This document shows, piece by piece, positions 52,975-63,289 of a stretch of 64,000 nucleotides of DNA. The DNA is taken from assembly GCA_016271365.2 (NCBI GenBank), contig CM057452.1, forward strand, positions 825,994,001 to 826,058,000, written 5' to 3'. Each line of letters opens with the position of its first letter. Position 1 is the first letter of the stretch. The translations under genes and the position numbers were made by a program. The notes beneath the pieces are model-generated. The model was not told the origin of the DNA, did not search any database, and saw nothing but the letters and a program-made list of their open reading frames with translations. Source of the DNA: Neoceratodus forsteri. Lineage: Eukaryota; Chordata; Ceratodontiformes; Ceratodontidae.

Positions 52975-54645
52975 AAGACAATGATGTTGTGAGGCTTGCT
53001 AGCAGCAACAGTGAGGCAAAGGAAGAGAAACTGTAAAAGAACATGGCATGAAGGAGAAGGGGAAAGTGGCAGAAGAGGCAGTTCATGAGAGGGAAAAGGA
53101 AACAGTGAGCAAAGAGACTGTAAGTAAAGCTGATAACGATCCAGTCCCCCATCGCACCTCCTTCCCAGAGAAAACAAACTGATGTGAAAAGGGGAAAAAA
53201 TAAATTTATGCAAAAGACAGTAATTCAAGAAATCTTCTATTTGTTCATGGGATGATGCAGCTAATAATAATAAAGAAGGGAAAAAATGCAGCACCATGGA
53301 AACAGACAGCTGCAGACAGAACAAGTCAAAAGAAGAAAGTCAAGAAAAAAATAAACACAAAAGAAAGGAAGCTATGGATAAAGAGGAGAAAGCAACAGAA
53401 GTACCTGACAAGGATATTTTGTTACCAGATCTCAAACCCAAGCAGTCCACTGTCACACTTGCTCACATGAAACTGGCAAAATTTTTGGTGTTTGCCTTTT
53501 TTGATCTTCTTTGCAGTTGTCAGTAAGGATTCATGGTTTTTAACCTGTCATGTCTGTAAAGCATGAGTCAGTTGAGACAAGCAAGGTAGTCAATGTGACA
53601 GCGTTGAGCAATGGATCCACATTAGAAAAGAGATCCTACAGGACTGAGCTTTGGTTATCAGGGGCTGGCCAGGGGGAGGAGTATTGAGTGTTCCAGGGAA
53701 TGCTCTCCTCCTCCTCCTCCTCTGGTGAGGAAGGGTCACTGCCCCTGCTACTATACTGCCCCCTAGGGGACCACAGGTGGCAGTGCAGTTGGGAGCGTTG
53801 TGGGAGGGGAGAGCACAGACTAAGACCTGCTACTGGAGCATGCCTAGACATGCACATGCCCTTTGGATCTCTGTATGTGCTGACATCCTTGGGGAGAGGA
53901 AGAAAAATGGAAAATGGACTCCACAGTCAGTCTGACAACAGCCTTCAGTGGACTGAAAGAATATCAAAACCAGAACCCCCAGGAGCCAGCCTGACAAAAG
54001 CAATTAGAGGTGGAGGTGTTCTGCCACCTTCCCCACCCAGGTGGACTGAATTTGTGGAAAGATGGAGACAGGGCTTCTGTAGGGGGCTAGGTCTAGGCTT
54101 AACTATGGCATCTCAGAGAAACCTGAAGGATAGGTCTTGTTGTGGTGTAGAAAGGGGCTTAAAGTGAAAATATGAAAAAATAGACATCCTGCACAGTGGT
54201 TTGAAACAGATGAAGTGGAAAAACTGTATTTGGTCTGTAATCACCAGCACTCAGAAAAATATTGCAGATTAGTATAGCAGGAGGGAGAGACATACAGTAA
54301 AGATAGCCATAATGCAATGCAGTGTCACAGATTCCTGTATGACAAAAGGGATTAACTGCCATTGGCATTGCCTTGCTTCCTGTGGTAGCTCTGCTGCACA
54401 ATTATGTAGTATACCATTGCATCTTGGTGGGCTCCACTATAGGTCAGTCACCACTGGATCAGACCAGGGCAGAGACACTAGCAAGCAGTAGTAGTGATAT
54501 AAGCATCATGGCATCAGTCACCTTTGTCCCCAGTTAAGGGATGCAGTGAGCATACCAGTCCTTTTAATGTGGATTTACAGATTGGGGCCAGAAATCCAGC
54601 TCAGCAGATAAAGCCTGTGTTTAAAAAGGGACCACCCCTTCAGTC
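52975..54645 (+). other. Unassigned sequence with lysine/glutamate-biased frames
   Basis: At 53,296-53,526 a 76-codon frame begins METDSCRQNKSKEESQEKNK and contains ATEVPDKDILLPDLKPKQ. Another frame, 53,688-54,167 (159 codons), includes SSSSSSGEEGSLPLLL and ends GLGLTMASQRNLKDRSCCGV. No splice pattern, known domain or transposon end was found. A decayed retrocopy or chance frames in purine-rich DNA are both possible. A CTCCTCCTCCTCCTC run lies at ~53,705. Confidence 0.3.
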
Positions 54646-54651
54646 TACCTA

Positions 54652-56254
54652 CAGTGGCGTGAAAAAGTATTTGCCCCCTTCCTGATTTTCTCTATTATTG
54701 CATATTTGTCACACTGGATGTTTTCAGGTCTTTAGAGAAAATGTAATATTAGACAAAGGGAACCTGAGTGAACAAATAACACTTGTTTTTTTTTTTAATT
54801 TCACTTATTTAATGAAAAAAAGTTAACCAACACCAACTGGCACTGTGTGAAAAAGTAATTGCCCCCTTACACTTAATAACTGGTTATGCCACATTTAGCT
54901 GCAATGACTGCAACCAAACACTTCCTATAATTCAATATCAGTCTTTCACATCACTGTGAAGGAATTTTAACCCACTCTTCCTCGCAGAACTGCTTTAATT
55001 CAGTAACATTTGGTAGGTTTTGAGCATGAACTGCTCGTTTCAGGTCCTGCCACAGCATCTCTATTGGTTTAAGTCTGGACTTTGGCTAGACACTCCAGAA
55101 CTTTAATTTTACTTCTTTTTAGCCATTCTGATGTGGACTTGCTTTTGTGTTTTGGATCATTGTCTTGCTGCATGACCCAACTACGCTTCAGCTTCAGCTG
55201 ACGGAAGGATGACTGGACATTCTCCTTAAGAATTTTCTGGTACAGAGCAGAATTCATGGTTCCTTTAATTATGGCAAGTCATCCAGGTCCTTAGGCAGCA
55301 AAGCATCCCACACCATCATACTACCACCACCATGTTTGACTGTTGGTATGGTGTTCTTACTGTGGAATGCTGTGTTTGCTTTACGCGAGACATTATGGGA
55401 TCCATGTTGTCCAAAAGTTCCACTTTGGACTCATCTGTCCATAGAACATTTTCCCAAAAGGCTTGTGGATCATCCAGGTGCTTCTTGGCAAATGAGAGAC
55501 GAGCATTTATGTTCTTCTTGGTTAGCAGTGGTTTCCCTTTGCTACTCTCACATGAAGCCCATTTTTGTCCAGTCTCTTTCTGATTGTGGAGTCATGAACA
55601 CTGACCTTAGCTGAGGCAAGAGAAGCCTGCAGTTCTTTGTATGTTGTTTTAGGATCCTTTGAGACTTCTTGGTTGATTTTACACTGCGCCTTGGAGTAAT
55701 TTTGGCAGGCCGCCCTCCTGGGAAGGTTCACTACAGTTCCAAGTGTTCTCCATTTGGAGATTATGGCTCTCACTGTGGTTCGATGGAGTCCCAGAGCCTT
55801 AGAAATAGCTTTGTAACCCTTTCCAGACTGATAGAGGGCAACAAATTTTTCTGATCTTTTCAGGAACTTCCTTTGATCATGGCATAATGTGCTTGTTGAA
55901 TCTTTGTGCTGGCAACGTGACTCTGATGGTAAGGGCCAAAATAAGTGAGGTTTATATTGAGTAGGGCTGGCTGTAATCAAGCCTGGCTGTGTTCAATCAG
56001 CTGACTCTAATTATCCCTTTAATTGGGTTGATTTAACTAGGGGGCAATTACTTTTTCACACAGTGCCAGTTGGTGTTGGTTAACTTTTTTCATTAAATAA
56101 ATGAAATAAGTAAAAAAAAAAAGGTGTTATTTGTTCACTCAGGTTCCCTTTATCTAATATTATATTTTGTCTAAAGACCTGAAAACATCCAGTGTGACAA
56201 ATATGCAATAATAGAGAAAATCAGGAAGGGGGCAAATACTTTTTCACGCCACTG
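54652..56254 (-). mobile_element. Tc1-type DNA transposon, ~1.6 kb
   Basis: The ends CAGTGGCGTGAAAAAGTATT (54,652) and its inverse (ending 56,254) are flanked by TA on both sides. The first ~85 bases of the two inverted repeats are identical, and similarity continues for about 220 bases. A second copy of the GTGAAAAAGTA.TTGCCCCCT motif at the inner end gives the IR/DR layout of many vertebrate Tc1 elements. The transposase lies on the minus strand and is broken. Confidence 0.95.
55040..55905 (-). pseudogene. Tc1 transposase, frameshifted
   Basis: The DNA-binding part is in a 152-codon frame (55,980-55,522) with YQSGKGYKAISKALGLHRTT, a helix-turn-helix, followed by TVRAIISKWRTLGTVVNLPR. After frame changes near 55,545 and 55,380, a TDESKV segment (plus ~55,430) carries the first catalytic aspartate. 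A frame at 55,257-55,069 has VMQQDNDPKHKSKSTSEWLK with the second. A one-base loss after SPDLN (plus ~55,070) shifts the region with the last acidic residue. The protein would cut and paste the element at TA sites. Confidence 0.88.
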
Positions 56255-56279
56255 TATCTCCAGTTGTTTAGGAATGACA

Positions 56280-57225
56280 AAAAGTTTATTCACAATGACC
56301 TGATAGCAGCATACAATATGGAAATTGTGGCATGGGCACTACTGCAGAGTGGGCGCAGTTGTCAATAACCCATCTGATGCATTATCGCTACAAGTAGCTA
56401 ATGATAATATCCTGACATGGACCAAATAAAACAGACTGGCATTGAATCTGGCAAAATGCAAGGTTATGCATTTGGGCAACAAGAATAATATGACAGTATA
56501 CAAAATTGGGAAAGATATGTTAACAGTTATTCAGGAAGAAAAGGACTTGGGAATAATGATTACCCAGGACCTTAAATTTAGTCATCACTGTAAATACAGG
56601 TTAGAAAAGTGAATTGTAACTTAAATTGCATTCTAAGGAATATATCTAGTAGGGAAGATAAGGTTCTGATCCCTTTGTTTAGTGCGCTGTTTAGACCTCA
56701 CCTGGAATACTGTGCTCAAGTATGGTCCCTGTATAAAAAGGAGGATATACTTAGATTGGAGGGGGTACAAAGAAGAGCCACTAAAGCCATTACTGGGCTT
56801 AAGACCTGACCATATAAAGAAAGGCTAGAAACTCTGAACCTTTATTCACTCTATTATAGAAGGTTCAGGGGAGATATGTGCATGCTCTACAAAGCAATTG
56901 GAGATAACAAATTACGCGAAGAGCTAGGGATCACATTTAAATCTAGCTGGTGTAGTGCCAGAAAACATAAAAAACAACTCCTACAGCTGAGGTGGAACGT
57001 AACAATGAGAATATTTTGGTTCAGTCATAGGATAGTTTCTTCTTGGAACAATTTCCCAACCATAGTGGTGGATAGCCCTAATATAGGTACCTTCAAGATT
57101 AGACTTTACCTGGTTTATAGGGACAGAACCACTGAGTTCTAAATATTTGGGATCAGGCAAGCTATAAGGATGAAAGTTCATAATGCTTGAAACTTCCTAT
57201 GATTCCTATAATTCCTATGATACTG
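56280..57225 (+). mobile_element. CR1-clade LINE fragment of a divergent subfamily
   Basis: The fragment runs from the end of the RT palm (LNLAKCKVMHLGNKNNMTVY, ~56,440; EEKDLGIMITQDLKFSHHC, ~56,538) through RPHLEYCAQVWSLYKKEDIL and RRATKAITGL (~56,690-56,800) to a FSHRIVSSWNNFPTIVVDSP C-terminus (~57,020). The stop is at 57,140. The tail has CCTATGATT-type repeats (57,196-57,222). There are stops near 56,427, 56,606 and 56,807. The sequence differs clearly from CR1-A to E. Confidence 0.82.
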
Positions 57226-57290
57226 CTTTACTCATTTGTGGGTGGTCATGACTTTTAGACTTTTGCCAGGTAGCAGTGCCTAAATACACT

Positions 57291-57625
57291 GGGCCAGATT
57301 TTCAAAAGTGGAAAAATTATACATGTGCAGGAAAACAGTTGCACAAGGGAAGGTTTTCTTGTGCAACTGCAATTTTTTTCCACATTCACTCAGTTTTCAA
57401 AAAGGTTGTCTTTTTGCATCCATTTCCACAATTTATAGCAGCTTGTGCATTCTGTTTGCACAGCTGTGCAAAAATGTTACGCCTACTATTACCAGGCATA
57501 ACATTTCTTGTGCAGCAGCGTAAAAAAAGGAAAATGGTGAAAATAACATTTTCATAGGTGTGGGAAGTTGTGCACAATGACGACACAGTCTGTGTGCCAT
57601 GTCAGACTCTTTGAAAATCTGGCTC
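57291..57625. mobile_element. MITE with GGGCCAGATTTTCAAA ends
   Basis: GGGCCAGATTTTCAAA (57,291) and the inverse of TTTGAAAATCTGGCTC (ending 57,625) match at 15 of 16 positions. Inside, several stem-forming segments occur (AGTTGCACAAGG/CTTGTGCAACT at ~57,338-57,367). There is no clear target duplication, so the superfamily is undetermined. Confidence 0.7.
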
Positions 57626-58080
57626 TATGTCCGTAATCAAAACCTGTGCCTTCTTAGTGGCTGTCCCAAAGTAGAAACATGTGTTTTCAAAGGGCTGTGC
57701 AAGTAATGAATATTAATTCTCTAATATCACAAGTAATAGGGTACTCAGGACTGAATATCAAGTCATTTGCGTTATTTGTGTTTTTACAGAAATTCCAACT
57801 GCTTTAACACACTTTCCCAGTGCTGCTACCAGCCTTTTGCCTAATTGCCACTGAGATGTTTTCTTTTATTCCACGTTATGCCTTTACTTACTCAGTATCA
57901 GTAAATAATACGAGTGACCTGCACACTGAGAGAAAACAGGATATCCAAGGTAACAATTACTGTATGTAAAAAAAGTCACAGTAGGAGAATCCTGCAAAGT
58001 GTAAATCAGTGGAAAACACACTCGGAGCACAACCAGAGTGCAGCACAAAGCCCTGTTGCTTCAAGCCTAAATGGCTAGCA
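57626..58080. other. No recognisable feature
   Basis: AT-rich sequence without gene or repeat ends that I can identify. Confidence 0.3.
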
Positions 58081-58206
58081 ATAGCTGCTCAAACCTTTAA
58101 ATTACTACACACTGGAATTCACATTGTTATTTGTCACCATCTAGCAGCACCCCTTATAAGAAATGTGAATTTCAGTGTGTAGTAATTTAAAGGTTTAAGC
58201 AGCTAT
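58081..58206. mobile_element. 126-bp foldback element
   Basis: The arm starting ATAGCTGCTCAAACCTTTAA (58,081) returns inverted to 58,206 with only two differences in 45 bases; the loop is about 36 bases (ACCATCTAGCAGCACCCC). Short palindromic MITEs look like this. Its loop and right arm occur again at 58,622-58,713. Confidence 0.7.
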
Positions 58207-58289
58207 TTTTGATCTTATGGTTTTACTTGAATTTGGGGAGTTTATGGTGCTCCTTTATAGCATGCTCCCTTTAAAATGCCTGTGTTATA

Positions 58290-58440
58290 TCCCTTCTGGG
58301 AGCACAGTATAAAGTGAGTCAATTGGTAGCCATTTAGACACTTGAAAGTTAGATCACCTGTGCAAAATCCTTGCTAGGAGCACAGTATAAAAGCAGTTAG
58401 CTAGTAGCCATTGAGGCATTGGAAAGTTAGGGACTAAATC
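58290..58440. repeat. ~75-bp tandem duplication (GGAGCACAGTATAAA)
   Basis: GGGAGCACAGTATAAAGTGA, then a GGTAGCCATTTAGACA segment and TTGAAAGTTAG, is followed by a second copy with AGGAGCACAGTATAAAAGCA, TAGTAGCCATTGAGGCA and TTGGAAAGTTAG. Confidence 0.6.
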
Positions 58441-58621
58441 GAAGGGCCCCACCTTGACGTTGGTGATTTAGCTTACTCATATTGGAATTCAAGTCTGAAA
58501 CTAAGAGGACCCTCTCCTCACATGGAGCTTGAAAGTAAATATAGCCATTTTTTGGCATTTGGAAGTTTAAATGTTATGCTATGTGGGGGGGAGGGTGTGC
58601 GCTAGTATTTTTGCTTTGTTT

Positions 58622-58713
58622 GTTATTTGTCACCATCTAGCAGCACCCCTTATAAGAAATGTGAATTCCAGTGTGTAGTAATTTAAAGGTCTGAGCAGCT
58701 ATTTTTGGTTTTA
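58622..58713. repeat. Partial copy of the 58.1-kb foldback element
   Basis: The loop (TGTTATTTGTCACCATCTAG) and right arm (GTGTGTAGTAATTTAAAGGT) of the 58,081-58,206 element are repeated almost exactly. The left arm is missing, so this copy cannot fold. Confidence 0.7.
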
Positions 58714-59286
58714 TGGGATAAAGAAATAAGTAACTGTAGGAGCTGTAAACTTTTAAAGATTAAATATAATAAACAAGAAAATGTCCATGGGTGTTCAGTG
58801 ACAATATTAAACTTTAGTACTGGAAAGAAGCAGGGGCAAAATCAGATGCTGAACATTATTAAGGGTAAGTGAGGTTAGTTCCCATCAAATGAAGACACCC
58901 CCTTTTTCCGGAATACACAGGAAGAGGACAGGGTCTATGGATGAAGGGGTGCATAGGGAGCTTAAATTGCTATTATGCCTGAATAGTCAGACTGAAACAC
59001 AATTACAACCAACAAATAATATTACATTAAATGGCCTTTCTTGAGATTTCTCAATGCTTGTAATAAAGAGCAGGGAGCTCCCTTACTTGACTAGGAGTTC
59101 CTCGGTGGTGTGAAATAATTTTTCTGTGCAGCCCCCAAAGGAAGGGAAGGGACTATAATTTCCCCCAAGGGGCTGGCAGCATGATCCCTTTCTACTTTCT
59201 ACTATCCCACTCCGCCCCCACACTTCAACATTCTATGACATCTCTATAGTGAGAGCTTGGGGGTTCACTCCATTCACTTTTATGCA
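58714..59286. other. No recognisable feature
   Basis: No gene or identifiable repeat was seen. Confidence 0.3.
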
Positions 59287-59441
59287 GCATCATTTTTAAA
59301 GCAGATCTACCAATTTTAAATTGGGTTTTGGGAAAGATCAATGCCAGGGTTCAACTAATAAGGCTCTTGTTAGTTGAAACCTGGCATTGATCTTTACCCA
59401 AACTCTATTTAAAATTGGGAAATCTGCTTTAGAAATTATGC
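59287..59441. mobile_element. 155-bp near-perfect foldback element
   Basis: The left arm from GCATCATTTTTAAAGCAGAT (59,287) pairs with the right arm ending at 59,441 over about 75 bases with roughly a dozen differences. The loop is only 3-4 bases. The AAAGATCAATGCCAGG core is identical in both arms. It may be a MITE; the transcript would be a long hairpin. Confidence 0.7.
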
Positions 59442-60058
59442 TTTTGCCACCCAAATATGGTAATTAATTAAATGCTAAGGGTTACTGGGGCTACCAAATA
59501 TGCTAAATGGCTACCAATCACTATATACAACACATCGTCTTGTCTGGCAGCCAGCACCATTTGAATGACCATATAATGCCATCATGCAGGACAGGCCAGA
59601 GGACAGAATTTGTGTAGAGAACAGGGTGTTGTGCACATGCCTGACTGTCCCAGAAAAATTGGGATAATAGGCAAAAGGGGGCATCTAAAAAAACAACTCT
59701 AACTCAATTATTGTCAATAATATTGCCCAAAAGTGCTCCTGGCCAAATACAGTTAAAATGCTAAGAGGGCAGATCACAAAGTGTGGCTAAGCAAAACCTG
59801 GACTTTTAACTTTTGCTCAACAAAGGTGATAGTTATATAGAATCATTGAGTCCTGGGTCCCTAAGGGCTCCTATTCTCAAGACATGAAAAGTTCTCCCTC
59901 GGGTTGTCAATTATAATGCCCATGCCATTCCCTGAGCAAGAAACATCGGATGTGAATTCTTTTTTTCAACAACAGATTGTTTTGGCAACACGTGGAGAGA
60001 CATGCTTTTCTACCTTTGAAGACTGTATCAGTATGAGGCACTGGCTCGAAGCTGTACC
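59442..60058. other. No recognisable feature
   Basis: No coding or repeat structure identified. Confidence 0.3.
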
Positions 60059-60094
60059 TTGTCAATCAATCAATCAATCAATCAATCAATTAAT
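60059..60094. repeat. (TCAA)n microsatellite
   Basis: About seven TCAA units followed by degenerate copies. They directly precede a LINE 3' end in inverse orientation and could be its slipped tail. Confidence 0.85.
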
Positions 60095-60480
60095 CAGTCA
60101 AAGTCTTTATTTAACCAGGCAATCACCGTTGAGCAAGCTCATTTTCGAGGTGGACCTGGATTTGTTAACAAGGAACAAGGGACAATATACACGGGATGCA
60201 ACACACAAGAAAATAGTAATAATACAAATAAAGTGAGATACAATAATACAGTATATACAAAGTATCAGCAGGTAGCATTGACAGTAGTATATGTTTGGAA
60301 CAGAAGACACAGCTAGTTTTGGGTAGGACACAATTTTTCATAAAAGTAAAGAAATATACATATCAGGTGCACCAAACACAAATAAAACCTAATATAAAAA
60401 GATATATAGTGATACAGTATGGAGAATTTAGAGATGGAACCAGGGTCAAAGGAATGTGTAAGGGACAGATATGGGGGTAG
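60095..60480 (-). mobile_element. LINE 3' end, minus strand, no coding part
   Basis: The text GCTCATTTTCGAGGTGGACC, then TGG, TTTGTTAACAAGGAACAAGG (60,138-60,180), resembles GCTAATTTTCAATGAGGTCC, then AG, TACATTGTACAAGGTACAAG at 63,296-63,340. The latter is the 3' part of a coding LINE fragment on the minus strand. Position beside a simple-repeat tail agrees with a 3'-end remnant. The right boundary is uncertain. Confidence 0.5.
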
Positions 60481-60540
60481 AAAAAGAGGAGAGGGAAGAG
60501 TCGATTATAGATGTACTTCAGACAGGAGGCAGTGGGCTGT

Positions 60541-61265
60541 GGGGAGAGGTGAGCATTAGGGTTGACAACCCCAAGGAAGACCCCACCACTGATTCACAAA
60601 GACTCTGGAGACCAAAAGCCCTAATGTGTTTTTCTTTTGCTGCTTGGGGGTTGTGGTGGGAAGTTAGGGTTGGAAACCCTAACACCACATTTCCCTACTT
60701 TTGTGGCCTTAAGTTGAATGCTAACTGGTGCATTAACAAATTTTTTGCAAACAATATATATAATAGGAGCATGGTAGGGTTGAGTAGGCTGTTAAATGTT
60801 AAACTCCAATTTCTGGACATTAATAACTTTGCTGGCATCCAAAGAAATAGCCCAAAATTTGGCATGCACAGTCTGGGTGACAGAGTCTCACAACTTGAAA
60901 AGTTAAATGATGGCATCTTGTTTGGTTTTCATGGCACAGAATGCCAAAAAATGCAAAAAAAACCCACAAAAAAAACTGTTTGGTTTCCTATGCTTAACAT
61001 ATTTTTTCGAGGGTCTCACATACAGCTTCGAAGGTGCAGAATTATTTCATACAACTTTCAGAGTAGAAGCAGTCTGTATCAAGATAGTGCCTTTTGAAAG
61101 TTTTGTGGAAAAATAGTATATGGTTCCAGAGTAAATTTTTTGCCCTCAATCTCAAACAGAAAAAAACACCAATTCTGAGTGCTCATTTTCATGATTTACT
61201 TGTCATGAAAAAAAAAGGATTGTGATGGACACCACCTTTTTTTTTTTTGCTAACAAACATTGAAA
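60541..61265. repeat. Second copy of the 10.6/12.4-kb repeat family
   Basis: It shares several phrases with 10,600-11,230 and 12,300-12,560. It also contains the palindrome GTTAGGGTT-GGA-AACCCTAAC (60,663-60,683). A 208-codon frame (60,471-61,097) crosses it but has no recognisable domain. Confidence 0.45.
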
Positions 61266-61469
61266 ATACATAAAAATAATGTATTTTCAAAAAACAAACA
61301 CCTGAGCCTAGTTAATGGGAACCATTTAGCTAGATTCTGGTGTTTTTTTTTTTTAAATTGCCCTGGAAATAACAGCTGTTCACCCATCATCTCATCTAAT
61401 TATGAAGCCACAGCTGAAGTCATGCTGCTGGTTTCAGTATGAGCAGTGAGCCAACAGTCCCCTGATATC

Positions 61470-61615
61470 TGTCTCTTTCTGTCTGTCTCTCATCTATATA
61501 ATCTGTCTGTCTGTCTGTCTATGTATCTATCTACAGCTATATCTATAGCTTATCTCTGTCTGTCTGTCTATCTATCTACAGTATCTATCTAGCTATCTAT
61601 CTGAAAAACAGACAG
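61470..61615. repeat. (CTGT)n and (TATC)n microsatellites
   Basis: Runs of TCTG, TATC and mixed units, with an inverted ACAGACAGACA segment at the right end. Confidence 0.9.
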
Positions 61616-62120
61616 ACACATATAGATATTAGTGTAATGCTGGGTAGGGGACAGTCTGTAACTGGGGAGCCGAGGTTTGCAAATGTCTGTTTTTTTGAAT
61701 CAGAAAACAGACTGGCATATAAGCATCTAAAAATCTGATTCAGTCTTTTATCTGGAAACTTTACTTTTCCATTTGATCTGCCTGGAAATTTACAATTAAA
61801 ATCAGAAATCTGCCCAGTTAAATGTATTACGCGAGTTCTTTTATTTAATTCATTTTTTATTATTATTTGTACTATTCGCTTAAGTTCCTATATAAGAAAT
61901 AGCTGTTCTTTTGGATTTTGTGATATGTATTAGGAAAGTAAAATAAAAAAATGATTGCACATTAGTTTGATGTGCCTGCACAATCTGCCATCTCACATTA
62001 CACTGTTTCACACTTTAGAAAATAGTACAAGAACAAGAAGTGCTGCATCATTGTAATCCTAATGCTAAATTACTAGACTCTTGGTACCCAATCACAGTTA
62101 CGCTGCTGTTTAAAGGCAGA
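61616..62120. other. No recognisable feature
   Basis: Unique-looking sequence, nothing supported. Confidence 0.3.
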
Positions 62121-63064
62121 CTGTCAGCTGTCAAACGGCCCTCTTGAAATTCTACTTCTATACTCATTTTAGTGTGGATCGGCGTCTAATACCATCGTGT
62201 GCTGTGTCATACATTCTGACACTGACCCTGCTCATAGTTGCTTTCTGTCAAAGTAAAATTAAAAAAGTCACATGGCATATTGCTTGGAGGATTATCTGTA
62301 AAAAAAACTAAACAGTTTGCAGCCTGAATATAGTAAGCTGTAAAACGATAGTTGGTAGCATAACAGTAGTATATGAATGGTTTAAAAAAATGTACTACGT
62401 AACTATTTTTACTATGATCACATATGAGTGCTTGTTAGTATGGTGAAGAAAGTTTGTTGAACACAAATCACTGTATAATGAGGACAGTGTTTTATTTTTT
62501 TAACTGTTCATATACTGTACCACCCAAGTTCACATTGCATGTGGAAAGGCTACCCTGTAAACTAGAAGGTAGCACACCAACACAATGACAATATGACAGT
62601 GAACACCACCAGAGTGGCAGATCTCACCAGGTCGCTGTGGTGGTCCACTGTCTGCCAACAGAGTGATTCCTGGTGTTGCTCCCCTGCTCCGAACCAACTC
62701 CGACTTGGAGTTGGTTAATTAGAGATGGGGGGTGCGGGGAGCACAGCCCCCCGCAAAAATTAACTTCTTCCCGACAGGAACACTGCCGACAGTCGGCATT
62801 ATTCCAGTCGATGTTGGGAGCTTTGACAATGATGTCGTCATTGTATTGATTTGGGACCCTTACTATAGTCAGGCAGCAAACTGTTTACATTTTTTTACAG
62901 ATAACCCTCCAAGCAATATGCCATACAATTTTTTTTATTTTGACAGCAAGCAACTATGAGTGGGGTCAGCATCAGCATGTAAGTTACTGCTCACTTCAGA
63001 ATTAGACACTGGTCGCTGCTGAAATAAGTAAGTAACATTTCAAAATTGCCGTCCTACCTGACAC
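62121..63064. mobile_element. ~0.94-kb non-autonomous element with ~210-bp inverted repeats
   Basis: The inner arms match best: CTCATAGTTGCTTTCTGTCA and GGCATATTGCTTGGAGG, then TTATCTGTAAAAAAA (62,231-62,310), recur inverted at 62,880-62,960. Matching continues outward, more weakly, to GTCAG at ~62,122 and its inverse at ~63,064. The ~520-base centre has GGAGTTGGTTAATTAGAGAT and a G/C-rich patch but no coding region. Target duplication and superfamily could not be determined. Confidence 0.65.
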
Positions 63065-63289
63065 AATCAAAAGAAGAAAAAAGGCTATAGAGATCACTCC
63101 TGTTTAGCATTAAGCAGCATCATATGCCACTGTGTAATGCCTTTTACCCTATGAGATGAATAACTGAGCTCATTTTACAGACCTGATGCAAGACTCTATC
63201 TTTTAATGTAATAATGGCCATTCACAAATACAGTATGTAGTAGTAGTAAAATATTCTATTCATCATCATATGAATTGGATACTCAATTT
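63065..63289. other. No recognisable feature
   Basis: AT-rich spacer between the foldback element and the LINE 3' end. Confidence 0.3.

Noticed and set aside
60663..60683. Interstitial telomere or chromosome fusion point
   Set aside because: Only one TTAGGG word on each side, and related text occurs in a dispersed repeat.
60471..61097. 208-codon open frame as a host gene
   Set aside because: It crosses a repeat family also present near 10.6-12.5 kb and has no recognisable domain or splice context.
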